Of a DNA stretch of 64,000 bases, positions 53,459 to 61,250 are shown in pieces. Every line of letters begins with the position of its first letter. Within the stretch, counting starts at the first letter, position 1. The position numbers and the translations under genes are program-made. The notes under the pieces are model-generated. The model saw nothing but the letters and a program-made list of their open reading frames with translations, did no database searches and was not told the origin of the DNA. Source of the DNA: WSZJ01 sp964590435 (GTDB lineage: Bacteria > Planctomycetota > MHYJ01 > WSZJ01); the NCBI GenBank assembly GCA_964590435.1, contig CAZPWT010000040.1, positions 62,001 through 126,000 of the forward strand, read 5' to 3'.

Positions 53459-53498
53459 TGACGCAGCGCGTCAACGCTTGTTGACGCGCTGCGTCAAT
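53459..53498. repeat. Perfect 17-bp inverted repeat of TTGACGCAGCGCGTCAA
   Basis: TTGACGCAGCGCGTCAA (53459-53475) and its reverse complement (53482-53498) are separated by six bases. Each arm is itself a TTGACGC palindrome with a 3-base centre. It fills the 57-bp gap between convergent genes and would form a strong hairpin in both transcripts, though without T-runs. Related sites: 54314-54332 and 48041-48056. Confidence 0.7.
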
Positions 53499-53501
53499 TC
53501 C

Positions 53502-54290
53502 TCACTTCAGCGATTTCTCGTTCTCCCGCCACCACTTCTGCCACGCCGCGTTCCACCGCGCGGCATCCGTGTCGCGCTGCGACGGGATGTCGTTGCAGCC
53601 CGTCACCTCCGGCAGCGCCATCGAGACCGCCATCCACGCCGCGCTGTTCCCCTCGGTCACGTTCTTCGAGAAATACGACGCAAGCGCGTCCACCAGCGCC
53701 TTCGCCACGACCTTGCTCTTCTTGAAACCCTTGCAGTTCTCCGCGGCCGCCTTGCAGACCCACGGGTTCGCGCTCTTGATCCCCTTCTCCATCGCCGCCG
53801 CCGCGCCCGCCTGCGTCGTCAGCCTCCCCAGCCCCGCGTAGAAACTGGTCAGCACGCGGAGCTGCTCCTCCCACTTGTGCACCTCCGCGTCCTTCGACGG
53901 CTTTTCCATCGCGATCGGCTTCTCCTGCTTGGCCACCTCCGCCGCGAGCGTCTGCGCCGCCATCGCCTCGTCCCCGCACTCCGCCAGCCGCTCGGCGGCG
54001 TACCCCTTCACCGTCGGCTCCGGGTCCGAGATCATCTTCAAGAGCTCGTTCGTGATCTTTTTTGAACGCGCGTTCAAATGCTTCCCGGCCGCTTCCGCGA
54101 TCCGGTCAATCCCGCTGCGGCGCTTCTCGAGGTCCTTGTCCTTGAGAAGCGCGGCCGCTTCCTTGATGGCGGCGTCGTCCGCGCCCTCGTGGGCGGGGCA
54201 GATTTTCCCGGGTTTGCAGGCGGCGCAGTCCTCGGCTTGCGCCGCAAGGGCGGCGCAGAGGACCAGGGCGATGACGGCGAGCGTTTTCAT
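53502..54290 (-). CDS. Exported HEAT-like helical protein with N-terminal Cys motif
   Basis: 262 aa from the ATG at 54290. Signal peptide: LAVIALVLCAALAAQA. A Cys-rich start follows (EDCAACKPGKICPAHEG), which could bind metal. The rest is helical with HEAT-like units (RSGIDRIAEAAGKHLNARSK, AAERLAECGDEAMAAQTLA) and ends WNAAWQKWWRENEKSLK. Function unknown. A palindrome TTTGAACGCGCGTTCAAA is embedded at 54061-54078. Confidence 0.62.
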   Translation of the reverse strand: MKTLAVIALVLCAALAAQAEDCAACKPGKICPAHEGADDAAIKEAAALLKDKDLEKRRSGIDRIAEAAGKHLNARSKKITNELLKMISDPEPTVKGYAAERLAECGDEAMAAQTLAAEVAKQEKPIAMEKPSKDAEVHKWEEQLRVLTSFYAGLGRLTTQAGAAAAMEKGIKSANPWVCKAAAENCKGFKKSKVVAKALVDALASYFSKNVTEGNSAAWMAVSMALPEVTGCNDIPSQRDTDAARWNAAWQKWWRENEKSLK

Positions 54291-54313
54291 CGGTGACTCC
54301 TCCCCCGTGGCTG

Positions 54314-54332
54314 GTTGACGCATTGCGTCAAC
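54314..54332. promoter_or_regulatory. GTTGACGCA palindrome upstream of divergent genes
   Basis: GTTGACGCA and TGCGTCAAC flank a single T. It lies 24 bases before the start of the minus-strand HEAT-like gene and 74 before the TusA-like gene. The core is the same as in the 53459-53498 repeat, so it may be a regulator site or a copy of the same repeat family. Confidence 0.45.
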
Positions 54333-54405
54333 GGGAGGCGGGACTTCCCCGCCAGGCCCGGGATTGTATCCGCGCCCCGTCCCCGGTAGCATTTTTCCCG
54401 ATCCC

Positions 54406-54660
54406 ATGGCCACCCCCCTGTCCGCCGGACCCCGTGTCGCCGACCTTCGCGGCGAGCGCTGCCCGTACACGTTCATCAAGGCGAGGCTGGCGCTCGAAGA
54501 GCTGGCGCCGGGAGAGGCGCTCGAAGTCATCCTGGATTTTCGGCCGGCGTGGGAGCGGGTTCCGGCGAGCCTGGCGGTCCTGGGTCACGTGCTGGAAGAG
54601 TGGGTCGAGGGACCCGGGGAGGCGAGGCGGTTCATTTTCCGGCGCGGGATCGAGAGTTAA
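54406..54660 (+). CDS. TusA-family sulfurtransferase-like protein
   Basis: 84 aa from the ATG at 54406. DLRGERCPYTFIKARLALEE matches the TusA N-terminus, with the sulfur-carrying Cys in CPYT. The family normally has CPxP; here the second Pro is Thr. The rest (GEALEVILDFRPAWERVPAS, LGHVLEEWVEG) fits the fold. TusA relays sulfur for tRNA thiolation or Moco synthesis; partners were not seen here. Confidence 0.78.
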   Translation: MATPLSAGPRVADLRGERCPYTFIKARLALEELAPGEALEVILDFRPAWERVPASLAVLGHVLEEWVEGPGEARRFIFRRGIES

Positions 54661-54805
54661 GACTGAAACTCGAGTAGGGTTCGTATAGAGAGCATTGTCA
54701 TTAGGATGCTTCTTATAAGTCGCTTATTGAACGGATTGTCATCCCTAAGACGCCAAGACTGTGCCCCGCTCTCCAATGTGTGCACCAGTGGCAGCTTTTC
54801 CGCGG
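54661..54805. other. Low-G+C gap between convergent genes
   Basis: These 145 bases between the TusA-like gene and parB are much richer in A+T than the surroundings. No open frame of interest, no hairpin with T-run and no tRNA-like fold was found by eye. Confidence 0.4.
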
Positions 54806-55681
54806 CTACTCCGCACCCATTTTTCCAACCACCCGATCGAAGTCGTCCAGGTTGTAGAACTCGATGATGATGGCCCCCCGGCCCTTACCCATCCGGACCT
54901 TGACCTTCGTCTCGAAGCGCCGGCGCAGGCGCTCTTCCCAATCCTTGATGACTGAGTTGCTGACTTGGCTTGCATCCTCGGTTTTCGGCAGGGGCGGCGC
55001 CTTCAGGTTCTGAACCAGCTTCTCCAGCTTCCGAACGGACATCCCTTCGCGCTCGATGCGCTTCGCGAGAACGAGCTGTTCGGCGGGTGAAGAGAGCGCG
55101 ACGATGCTCCTTGCGTGCCCCATGCTGATTGTTCCACGTGAAACAGCGTCGCGGATGAGCTCCGGGAGGTCAAGAAGCCTCAAGAAGTTGGTCACGGTCG
55201 AGCGATCGAGCCCCAATCTCGCGGAAACCGCTTCGTGCGTAAGCCGGAATCGCTCGATCAGCGCCTTGAAGGCCTGCGCCTTTTCAATCGGGTTCAGATC
55301 CTTGCGCTGCAGGTTCTCGACCAGGGCCACCTCGAGCATCCCCCGGTCGTCCATTTCGCGGACGACAACAGGAGCGGTCTCCCGACCCAAGTGCTGGAGC
55401 GCCCGGAATCGGCGCTCGCCGGCGACGATCTGGTAGTTCTCGCCGGCTTTGCGGACGACGATCGGCTGGATCAGCCCTTGTTCGCGGATGCTCGAAGCGA
55501 GCTCTTCGATCTCGGCGCCATCCCAGACCTTTCGGGGCTGGAAGGGGTTCGGGCGGATCTGCTTGGTGGGGATCTCCAGGGTGCCGGAAGCTGCAGCGGA
55601 CACGGCGGCGGGCTCCGTCGGGTTCCCGAGGGCTTCGCCTAGAAGGTAATCCAGCCCTTTACCGAGTTTCTTGCCTTTCAT
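54806..55681 (-). CDS. parB: Chromosome partitioning protein ParB
   Basis: 291 aa. Family order: N-terminal MKGKKLGKGLDYLLGE, CTPase/ParB box (IPTKQIRPNPFQPRKVWD, QGLIQPIVVRKAG, IVAGERRFRALQHLG, VALVENLQRKDLNPIEKA), helix-turn-helix (LGLDRSTVTNFLRLL, ISMGHARSIVAL) and a C-terminal dimerisation part. It loads on parS as a CTP-dependent clamp and works with ParA. The gene overlaps parA by 23 bases and holds a parS site within it. Its codons are somewhat less G+C-rich than those of the neighbours. Confidence 0.96.
   Translation of the reverse strand: MKGKKLGKGLDYLLGEALGNPTEPAAVSAAASGTLEIPTKQIRPNPFQPRKVWDGAEIEELASSIREQGLIQPIVVRKAGENYQIVAGERRFRALQHLGRETAPVVVREMDDRGMLEVALVENLQRKDLNPIEKAQAFKALIERFRLTHEAVSARLGLDRSTVTNFLRLLDLPELIRDAVSRGTISMGHARSIVALSSPAEQLVLAKRIEREGMSVRKLEKLVQNLKAPPLPKTEDASQVSNSVIKDWEERLRRRFETKVKVRMGKGRGAIIIEFYNLDDFDRVVGKMGAE
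55130..55145. promoter_or_regulatory. parS centromere site inside parB
   Basis: TGTTCCACGTGAAACA matches the bacterial parS consensus TGTTNCACGTGAAACA at every fixed position, one base from the perfect palindrome TGTTTCACGTGAAACA. It is the ParB nucleation site. A parS within parB is also known from Bacillus spo0J. Confidence 0.9.
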
Positions 55682-56429
55682 GGTTGAGAATCTCCCAAGC
55701 GAGTTCGAGGTAGGCCCGGACGCCCCGCGACTCGGGGGCCTGGATGACAGCGGGGATGCCCAGGGCAGTGGATTGCGAGAGGACGGGGTCCCGGGGAATG
55801 ACAGCTTTGTGGAGGATCGAAGAGAAGTGCCGCTCGACCTCGGCGCGAACCTGCGAGGAGTGCTCGTCTCCAGGGGTGAACATCGTCAGCACGACACCGG
55901 TCCGAGGCGCCCGGGACCCGCTCGCCTGCAGCTCCTGGAGGCGCTTGAGCATGGCGGTCAGGCCTTCGATGGAGAAAAACTCGCACTGGACAGGGATGCA
56001 GGTGTACTGCGCCTGCCGAATCGCGGTATTCGGGAGAATTCCGAAGGCGGGGGGGCAATCCAGGATGACGTAATCCCAGGCGGCGGCGATCTGGTCGAGG
56101 ATCCCCTCGAGGCGCTCCATGAGCAGGGGCTGGCTCCGGATTTCTTCTTCGATCGCACCGGAGCGGCGGCCGAGGGGGAGGACGAAGAGGTCGTCGCAGT
56201 AGCAGGGGCAAGCGACATCGGAGAGAGGGACGTTGTCGAGGAGGACGCTGGCGAGGCCCGGCTTGTCTTCCTTGCGGACGCCGAGGCCGCTGGTGGCGTT
56301 TCCCTGGAGGTCGAGGTCGAGGATGAGGGTCTTGCGGCCGGTCAGGGCGAGGAGGGTCCCGAGGTTGATCGCGGAGGTCGTCTTGCCGACGCCTCCTTTG
56401 TGGTTCGCGATCGCGAGAACGTACCCCAT
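55659..56429 (-). CDS. parA: Chromosome partitioning ATPase ParA
   Basis: 256 aa from the ATG at 56429. Deviant Walker A: ANHKGGVGKTTSAINLG near the N-terminus, then LILDLDLQGNATSGLG (A'), VILDCPPAFG (Walker B) and IPVQCEFFSIEGL. This is the Soj/ParA type without an N-terminal DNA-binding domain. It drives ParB-parS segregation. It is the first gene of the parAB operon, divergent from the acylphosphatase gene. Confidence 0.96.
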   Translation of the reverse strand: MGYVLAIANHKGGVGKTTSAINLGTLLALTGRKTLILDLDLQGNATSGLGVRKEDKPGLASVLLDNVPLSDVACPCYCDDLFVLPLGRRSGAIEEEIRSQPLLMERLEGILDQIAAAWDYVILDCPPAFGILPNTAIRQAQYTCIPVQCEFFSIEGLTAMLKRLQELQASGSRAPRTGVVLTMFTPGDEHSSQVRAEVERHFSSILHKAVIPRDPVLSQSTALGIPAVIQAPESRGVRAYLELAWEILNHERQETR

Positions 56430-56570
56430 ACGTGCATCTTTTCCGAATTCAGTGCCCGCTAAATGCCCTATTCCGCGGACCATTATATGCCTCGCCTCCT
56501 CCGCGCGCAATTCTCTGCTGCCGATCCTCCCGTTTCCCGAATCCGGCCACCCTGCTACAATCCTCCCCCC

Positions 56571-56846
56571 ATGACACCCGACTGCCTCGACATCGTTTTC
56601 CGCGGCCGCGTCCAGGGCGTCGGTTTCCGCGCGCGCGCCGCCGCCGCCGCCGCGCGGTGCGGGGTCCGCGGGTGGGTTCGCAACGAGCCGGACGGGACGG
56701 TCCGGTGCATCGCCGAAGGGGACCCGGCGGCGACTTCCTCGTTTATTGAGTCTCTTTTGAATGAAATGTCTCGCTATATAGAGCGTCACGACGTGCAGAC
56801 GCTTCGCACGGCTGACACTTTCTCTTCATTTGAAGTGAGATACTGA
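56571..56846 (+). CDS. acyP: Acylphosphatase
   Basis: 91 aa from the ATG at 56571. FRGRVQGVGFRARA holds the phosphate loop and catalytic Arg20; GWVRNEPDGTV holds catalytic Asn38. These are the two active-site residues of the family, which hydrolyses acyl phosphates. The C-terminus is slightly unusual in lacking the usual GxFxIRY, ending FEVRY. The next gene follows after 8 bases. Confidence 0.92.
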   Translation: MTPDCLDIVFRGRVQGVGFRARAAAAAARCGVRGWVRNEPDGTVRCIAEGDPAATSSFIESLLNEMSRYIERHDVQTLRTADTFSSFEVRY

Positions 56847-56854
56847 TACAAAGT

Positions 56855-58087
56855 ATGTATAAATCACTCGTCGTCGCGATGCACACGGCGCACCAGTCCT
56901 TGCGCCAGCCGCTCTTCTGGATCCTCACCTCCTGCTTCGCGGGCATGATCTGGGCCTCCCAGTTCTTCACCATGTTCACGCTCGACGAAACCCTCGAGGG
57001 CACGCTTCTCCGCGAGATGGGCATTTCCTCCATCGCGCTCTGCGGCGCCCTCCTTGCGGTGCTGCTCTCCTGGCTCGTCATCACCCGCGACATGGAGCGC
57101 CTCGTCGCGCTGACCGTCCTTTCCAAGCCGATCTCCCGCGCACAGTTCCTCGCGGGGAAGTTCGCCGGGATCCTCGTCTCCGTCGGCTTCTCCAGCGCCG
57201 TCCTCACGGGCGTCCTGATCGCGACGGTGTGGCAGAAGGAAGCGGGCCCGCGGCAGCTGGAGCTGACGGCGGCGGAAGAGATCACGTACCACGACAAGGG
57301 AGACTTCGGCGCACAAATTGTCAGCGTCAAGGGAATCCCTGAGGATGCTCCCTTCCGGGCGGTTGTTTCTCTCTCGCGCCCGTTCCCCGAGGACCATTCT
57401 TTCGCCGAGCGACTCGCCCATCGCCCCGATGGTGGCCGCTTCGCCCAGGGGCAGCTCCACGTCTTCAAGGACGACACGCCGCGGCAGTGGCTCATCCTCC
57501 GCAGCTGGAACGAGGGCGGGAAAGGCATGGTCGAGGTCGCCGTCGGCCAGCCCTGGCGCTCGCGTGAAAATGGCGACCCCCTCGTCTCGACCTCCGACCC
57601 GTCCCTCGCCCGCGCCGAACTCCCGCCCTCCGCCGGCGAAGCCCGCGTCGCCCCCTCGCGCCACGGCGCCGCGCAGATCGCCTGGGCACGCTTCTGGACC
57701 TTCGACGCCCTCCAGATCGCCAAGGGCGCCTTCCTCGCCGTCCTCCGCGTCGCCATCCTCCTCGCCTTCTCCGCCTCGCTCGCGCCGCATTTCCCGCTCG
57801 TCGTCAACGGCGCCGTCTCCTTCGTCCTCTTCCTCCTCGGCCACGTCTCCAATTACGTCTTCCAGGCCCTCGCCACGCCCTCCCACAGCCCCGCCGTCCG
57901 CCTGTGCGCCCGGATTTTTTACGCGATCTTTCCCAATCTCGAGAATTCGCGTGTAGAATCCCTCGTCGCGGCCGGCCGGGAAATCTCGCTCTCCTACGTC
58001 TGCTGGAGCGCGGGTTATGGCTTCGCCTACGCGGCGCTCGTTCTCGTCGCGGGCGCAGCTTTTTTCTCGCGCAAGGAGATCCGCTGA
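56855..58087 (+). CDS. ABC-2 type transporter permease-like membrane protein
   Basis: 410 aa with several membrane segments: about residues 21-41, 50-75, 105-125, a large outer loop of about 150 residues, then C-terminal segments (AILLAFSASLAPHFPLVVNG; FVLFLLGHVSNYVFQAL; YGFAYAALVLVAGAAFF). ALTVLSKPISRAQFLAGKF is typical of ABC-2 permeases. No ATPase gene adjoins it, so its partner must be elsewhere. Confidence 0.75.
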   Translation: MYKSLVVAMHTAHQSLRQPLFWILTSCFAGMIWASQFFTMFTLDETLEGTLLREMGISSIALCGALLAVLLSWLVITRDMERLVALTVLSKPISRAQFLAGKFAGILVSVGFSSAVLTGVLIATVWQKEAGPRQLELTAAEEITYHDKGDFGAQIVSVKGIPEDAPFRAVVSLSRPFPEDHSFAERLAHRPDGGRFAQGQLHVFKDDTPRQWLILRSWNEGGKGMVEVAVGQPWRSRENGDPLVSTSDPSLARAELPPSAGEARVAPSRHGAAQIAWARFWTFDALQIAKGAFLAVLRVAILLAFSASLAPHFPLVVNGAVSFVLFLLGHVSNYVFQALATPSHSPAVRLCARIFYAIFPNLENSRVESLVAAGREISLSYVCWSAGYGFAYAALVLVAGAAFFSRKEIR

Positions 58088-58112
58088 GCGGCGGGGTGGG
58101 GAACACAGCTCG

Positions 58113-58835
58113 ATGAAATACGGCATCCTGGGTGACATCCACGCCAATCTAGAGGCGCTGGAAGCGGTTCTGGCCGCGATGGAGAAGCACAAACCCGACA
58201 AGCTCATGTGCGTGGGCGACGTGGTCGGGTACGGTGCGGAACCGGCGGCATGCATCGCGAAGATCCGCGAGATCGGCGCGACCACGGTCGCCGGCAACCA
58301 CGACTTCGCGACCATCGACAAGATCAACGTCGATTTCTTCAACAGTTACGCGCGGGAAGCGGCGCTCTGGACCCGGCGGATCCTGAACAAGGAAGAGAAG
58401 GCGTGGCTGGCGAGCCTGCCGCTGGTCGAGCTGATCGACGACTGCACGCTCGTCCACGCGACGCTTCATTCGCCCGAGCTGTTCGAGTACATCCAGACGT
58501 CCTACGACGCGCACCTGTCGTTCGAGCAGATGACGACGCACATCTGTTTCCTCGGGCATTCGCACGTGCCGGTGACGTTCATCCAGAAGCGGTCGGTGTC
58601 GTTCACGATGGAGCCGAAGATCCAGGTGGACCCGAACGCGAAGACGATCGTGAACGTGGGGAGCGTCGGGCAGCCGCGCGACGAGAACCCGGACGCGGCG
58701 TTCGCGATCTACGACGAGGCGACGCGGACGATGGAGATCACGCGGATCCCGTACGACATCGAGAAGGCCGCGGGAAAGATCGTGAAAGCCGGTCTGCCGG
58801 AAATCCTGGCGGAACGGCTTCGGTACGGCCGTTAG
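58113..58835 (+). CDS. Calcineurin-like metallophosphoesterase (YfcE/DUF2437-like group)
   Basis: 240 aa from the ATG at 58113. Metal-binding motifs are in order: GDIHANLEAL, GDVVGYGAEP, AGNHDFAT, HATLHSPELF and LGHSHVPVTF. This is the small cytoplasmic phosphoesterase group with two metal ions. The substrate is unknown. It starts 25 bases after the permease stop and could be in one operon with it and the CBS gene. Confidence 0.88.
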   Translation: MKYGILGDIHANLEALEAVLAAMEKHKPDKLMCVGDVVGYGAEPAACIAKIREIGATTVAGNHDFATIDKINVDFFNSYAREAALWTRRILNKEEKAWLASLPLVELIDDCTLVHATLHSPELFEYIQTSYDAHLSFEQMTTHICFLGHSHVPVTFIQKRSVSFTMEPKIQVDPNAKTIVNVGSVGQPRDENPDAAFAIYDEATRTMEITRIPYDIEKAAGKIVKAGLPEILAERLRYGR

Positions 58836-58906
58836 GCTTCCGTCCCGCGGCGGCCCGGGGGGCGCGGCGGGATTTCAACTCTGACACAACACGCGGGGGT
58901 GCCCGG

Positions 58907-59383
58907 ATGGTGCCGAGATCGGTGGCGGACATCATGTCGAGGAACGTGAAGAGCGTGCAGCGCGGGACGCCGCTGTTGGATGCGGTGAAGGAGATGCACC
59001 TGCACAACATCGGCGCGCTCGTCATCACGGAGCAGGGAAGGCCGGTCGGGATTTTCAGCGAGCGCGATCTCTTGAAGCGCGTGGTGGCGACGGGGCTGGA
59101 CCCGCGCGGGGCGACGGTGGACCAGGCGATGACGGGGAAGCTGATCAGCGTGCCGCCGGACGAGAGCTTCGCGAGCCTGTGCGAGAAGATGCACGTCGGG
59201 AATTTCCGGCACCTGCCGGTGATCGACGGCGAGAAGCTGATGGGGATGGTGAGCGTGCGCGACGTGCTGTCGGTCGTGGCGCGGGAAGGCCTCGGGATCG
59301 TGCCGCCGCAGCGTGCGTCGCGGGCGGGCAAGAAGAAAGCGTCGAAGGCGAAGCCTGCGAAGAAGGGTAAGAACAAGAAATAA
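58907..59383 (+). CDS. CBS-pair domain protein with Lys-rich tail
   Basis: 158 aa from the ATG at 58907. Two CBS motifs: VADIMSRNVKSVQRG with GALVITEQGRPVGIFSERDL, and VDQAMTGKLISVPPDES with HLPVIDGEKLMGMVSVRDVL. They would bind adenosyl nucleotides. The final 25 residues are Lys/Ala-rich (AGKKKASKAKPAKKGKNKK) and could bind nucleic acid. A terminator follows at 59436-59470. Confidence 0.88.
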   Translation: MVPRSVADIMSRNVKSVQRGTPLLDAVKEMHLHNIGALVITEQGRPVGIFSERDLLKRVVATGLDPRGATVDQAMTGKLISVPPDESFASLCEKMHVGNFRHLPVIDGEKLMGMVSVRDVLSVVAREGLGIVPPQRASRAGKKKASKAKPAKKGKNKK

Positions 59384-59435
59384 GAACGGCAGTTGCGAGT
59401 TGCGAGTTGCGGGTTGCGAGGAACGGCAACGACAA

Positions 59436-59470
59436 CGGCCCCGGCGATATGCCGGGGCCGTTTTGTTTCG
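59436..59470 (+). terminator. Rho-independent terminator after the CBS gene
   Basis: CGGCCCCGGC (59436-59445) and GCCGGGGCCG (59451-59460) form a perfect 10-bp stem with a GATAT loop, followed by TTTTGTTT. It is the strongest intrinsic terminator in the window. Confidence 0.88.
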
Positions 59471-59491
59471 TACTCGCTGCGGACCAACTCC

Positions 59492-59550
59492 TGCCCTTGC
59501 CCTTGCCCTTGCCCTTGCCCTTGCCCTTGCCCTTGCCCTTGCCCTTGCCC
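59492..59550. repeat. Hexanucleotide tandem repeat (TGCCCT), nearly ten copies
   Basis: 59 bases of uninterrupted TGCCCT units lie just after the terminator and before the right heptamer arm. Copy number is likely to vary by slippage. Reading frames across it give only Gly-Lys, Gly-Gln or Leu-Pro repeats and are not genes. Confidence 0.9.
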
Positions 59551-59577
59551 TCCCTCGCAACTCGCAACTCGCAACTG

Positions 59578-60675
59578 TTATACGGCCGTTCCGCACCCGG
59601 CACAGAACTTCGCCCCCGGCGCCAGAACCGCATTGCACTTCGCGCAACTCGCCTGCTGCGGCTTGCCGCACGACGCGCAGAACTTCGCCGTGGGGGAGGG
59701 AAGCGGCTCCTTGCAGGCGATGCAGAGCGTCGCGGTCGAGGCGCCGCAGTTCGCGCAGAACTTCGCGCCCTTGGCGACCGGCGACTTGCACTTCGGGCAC
59801 GGCTCCGTCGCGGCCGCGCCGCCGCCGCCCTGCTGGACTTGCGGCTGCGACTGGAGATTGGCGGCCATCATCTGCGGCATCATCATCCCCGCGCCGAGGC
59901 CGACGCCCATGCCGGCCATCCCGCTCGGGTTCTTCGCCGCCTCGATCATCGCGTCCGCGGCCTTCTTCTTCGCGTAGACGTCCATCGCGGGCCCGAGGAT
60001 CCCCGCCTTCTGCCGCTCGCGGATCGACTCCTGCACGTCGGGCGGCGGCGTGATCGCCCCGAGCACGAACGACGTGATCTCGACGCCGTAGCGCTCGAAA
60101 TCGGAGGACACTTTCGCCTTGAGAAGCTGCGCGATCTCGTTGTAGTTCTTCGCGAGGTCCATCATCGTCGTCATCTTCTCGCCCAGCGCGTCCACCAGCT
60201 GCTGCACGATCAGGTCGCGCAGCCACTCCTCCAGCTCCGCCACCCGGTAGACCGATTTCTGCCCCACCACCGTCCCCACGAGCAGCTTCGGGTCGCGGAT
60301 CTTCAGGCTGAATTTCCCGAACGCCCGCAGGTCGATCATCTCGAACACCGAGTCCCGGAACGTCACCGGCTCCTTCGTCCCCCACTTCAGGTCCAGCATG
60401 TCCTTCATGTTCAGGAACACGACCTCGACGGGGAAAGGCGTCGTGCCGCCGAAGGGGATGTTCATGAGCGTGCTGAGCATCGGGATGTTCTGGGTCGTGA
60501 GCGTGTAGCGCCCGGGCCCGAACGTGTCGAGCGCCTTGCCGTCGCGGTAAAAGACCGCCGCCTGCGTCTCGCGCACGATGAGCTGCGACCCCGAGTTCAC
60601 CGTCGCGGGGCCGATGCGCGTCGCCAGGTTCTGCCCGGACTCGTCGAGGTACTGCAGGACGTCGAAGATCGCCAT
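59578..60675 (-). CDS. SPFH-domain protein with three C-terminal zinc ribbons (COG4260/YdjI-like)
   Basis: 365 aa. The N-terminal two thirds form an SPFH/band-7-like domain (IGPATVNSGSQLIVRETQAA, VYAKKKAADAMIEAAKNP) as in the virion core protein-like family that includes Bacillus YdjI. A Gly/Met-rich linker leads to three zinc ribbons: CPKCKSP with CANCG, CIACKEP with CASCG, and CAKCNAV with CAGCG. There is no membrane segment. Such proteins are found with stress and membrane-surface functions. It is last in a minus-strand operon of four genes (53-bp gap to the previous one). Confidence 0.85.
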   Translation of the reverse strand: MAIFDVLQYLDESGQNLATRIGPATVNSGSQLIVRETQAAVFYRDGKALDTFGPGRYTLTTQNIPMLSTLMNIPFGGTTPFPVEVVFLNMKDMLDLKWGTKEPVTFRDSVFEMIDLRAFGKFSLKIRDPKLLVGTVVGQKSVYRVAELEEWLRDLIVQQLVDALGEKMTTMMDLAKNYNEIAQLLKAKVSSDFERYGVEITSFVLGAITPPPDVQESIRERQKAGILGPAMDVYAKKKAADAMIEAAKNPSGMAGMGVGLGAGMMMPQMMAANLQSQPQVQQGGGGAAATEPCPKCKSPVAKGAKFCANCGASTATLCIACKEPLPSPTAKFCASCGKPQQASCAKCNAVLAPGAKFCAGCGTAV

Positions 60676-60728
60676 TTCGTTTCCCTCTGCTTTCGTTGAA
60701 TCGAGGAAGCGCCGTGTTCCGGCGAATC

Positions 60729-61250
60729 TTACGCGAGCAGCACTTTCTCCCGCAGGTCGAATTCCTTGTCGATCTCGCGGACGAGCTGGAGGAGCATCTC
60801 GATCTCCGCCTTCAGCGCGTCCGCGTCCGTGGCGAGCGACGGCAGCTCGCGGGTCCGTTTCGACAGCTGCTCGGCCTTCTCGTACAGCCCGAGGTCGAAC
60901 TGGTAGAGCCGGTCGAGCGCGGCCTCGTCGACCTTGATGGTGTCGAAGAAGCCGGAGTAGCCGTAGTCGGCGAAGCGGATGCGGTTGCCGACTTTCTCGA
61001 TCATTTTCTCGAGCGGGTCCATCCCGGCGACGGAGCGGAGCGAGTCGAAGTTGCCGGAATCGGCGACCTTGGTGACGGTGCGGCGAAGGGGCTCGCGCGC
61101 GTCGTCGAAGGCCTTGGCGATGAGGTCGCGCTCGATCTTGTCGGACTCGCGGCGGTACTCCTTGGCGAGGTACCCCTTGAACCCGGGGATCTTCGCGAGA
61201 AGGCGCTCGAACCCGTTCCTCTGCGACTGGCTCTTGTCGAAAATGCTCAT
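60729..61250 (-). CDS. Unknown cytoplasmic helical protein in the SPFH operon
   Basis: 173 aa, charged and helical, beginning MSIFDKSQSQRNGFERLLAK. Likely coiled coil near the C-terminus (ALKAEIEMLLQLVREIDKEF). The family was not recognised with confidence; its position between a lipoprotein and the SPFH protein suggests a partner role. ATGA overlap with the upstream gene. Confidence 0.65.
   Translation of the reverse strand: MSIFDKSQSQRNGFERLLAKIPGFKGYLAKEYRRESDKIERDLIAKAFDDAREPLRRTVTKVADSGNFDSLRSVAGMDPLEKMIEKVGNRIRFADYGYSGFFDTIKVDEAALDRLYQFDLGLYEKAEQLSKRTRELPSLATDADALKAEIEMLLQLVREIDKEFDLREKVLLA

Larger units (their letters stand above)
59390..59577. repeat. Inverted heptamer (TTGCGAG) repeats around a terminator
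   Basis: The arm 59390-59413 matches the reverse complement of 59554-59577 at 23 of 24 positions. Each arm is a tandem array of TTGCGAG. Between the arms are the terminator and the hexamer repeat. All of this lies in the gap between convergent genes; no coding sense is likely. Confidence 0.7.

Noticed and set aside
54661..54805. tRNA or small RNA gene in the AT-rich gap
   Set aside because: No cloverleaf, no T-arm consensus and no terminator could be found by eye.
59492..59550. Possible CRISPR-like repeat array
   Set aside because: The unit is a 6-base perfect tandem repeat without spacers, so it is a microsatellite.
59145..59633. Open frames encoding long Gly-Lys, Gly-Gln or Leu-Pro repeats
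   Set aside because: They only read through the TGCCCT hexamer array between two convergent genes; no start context or codon support.
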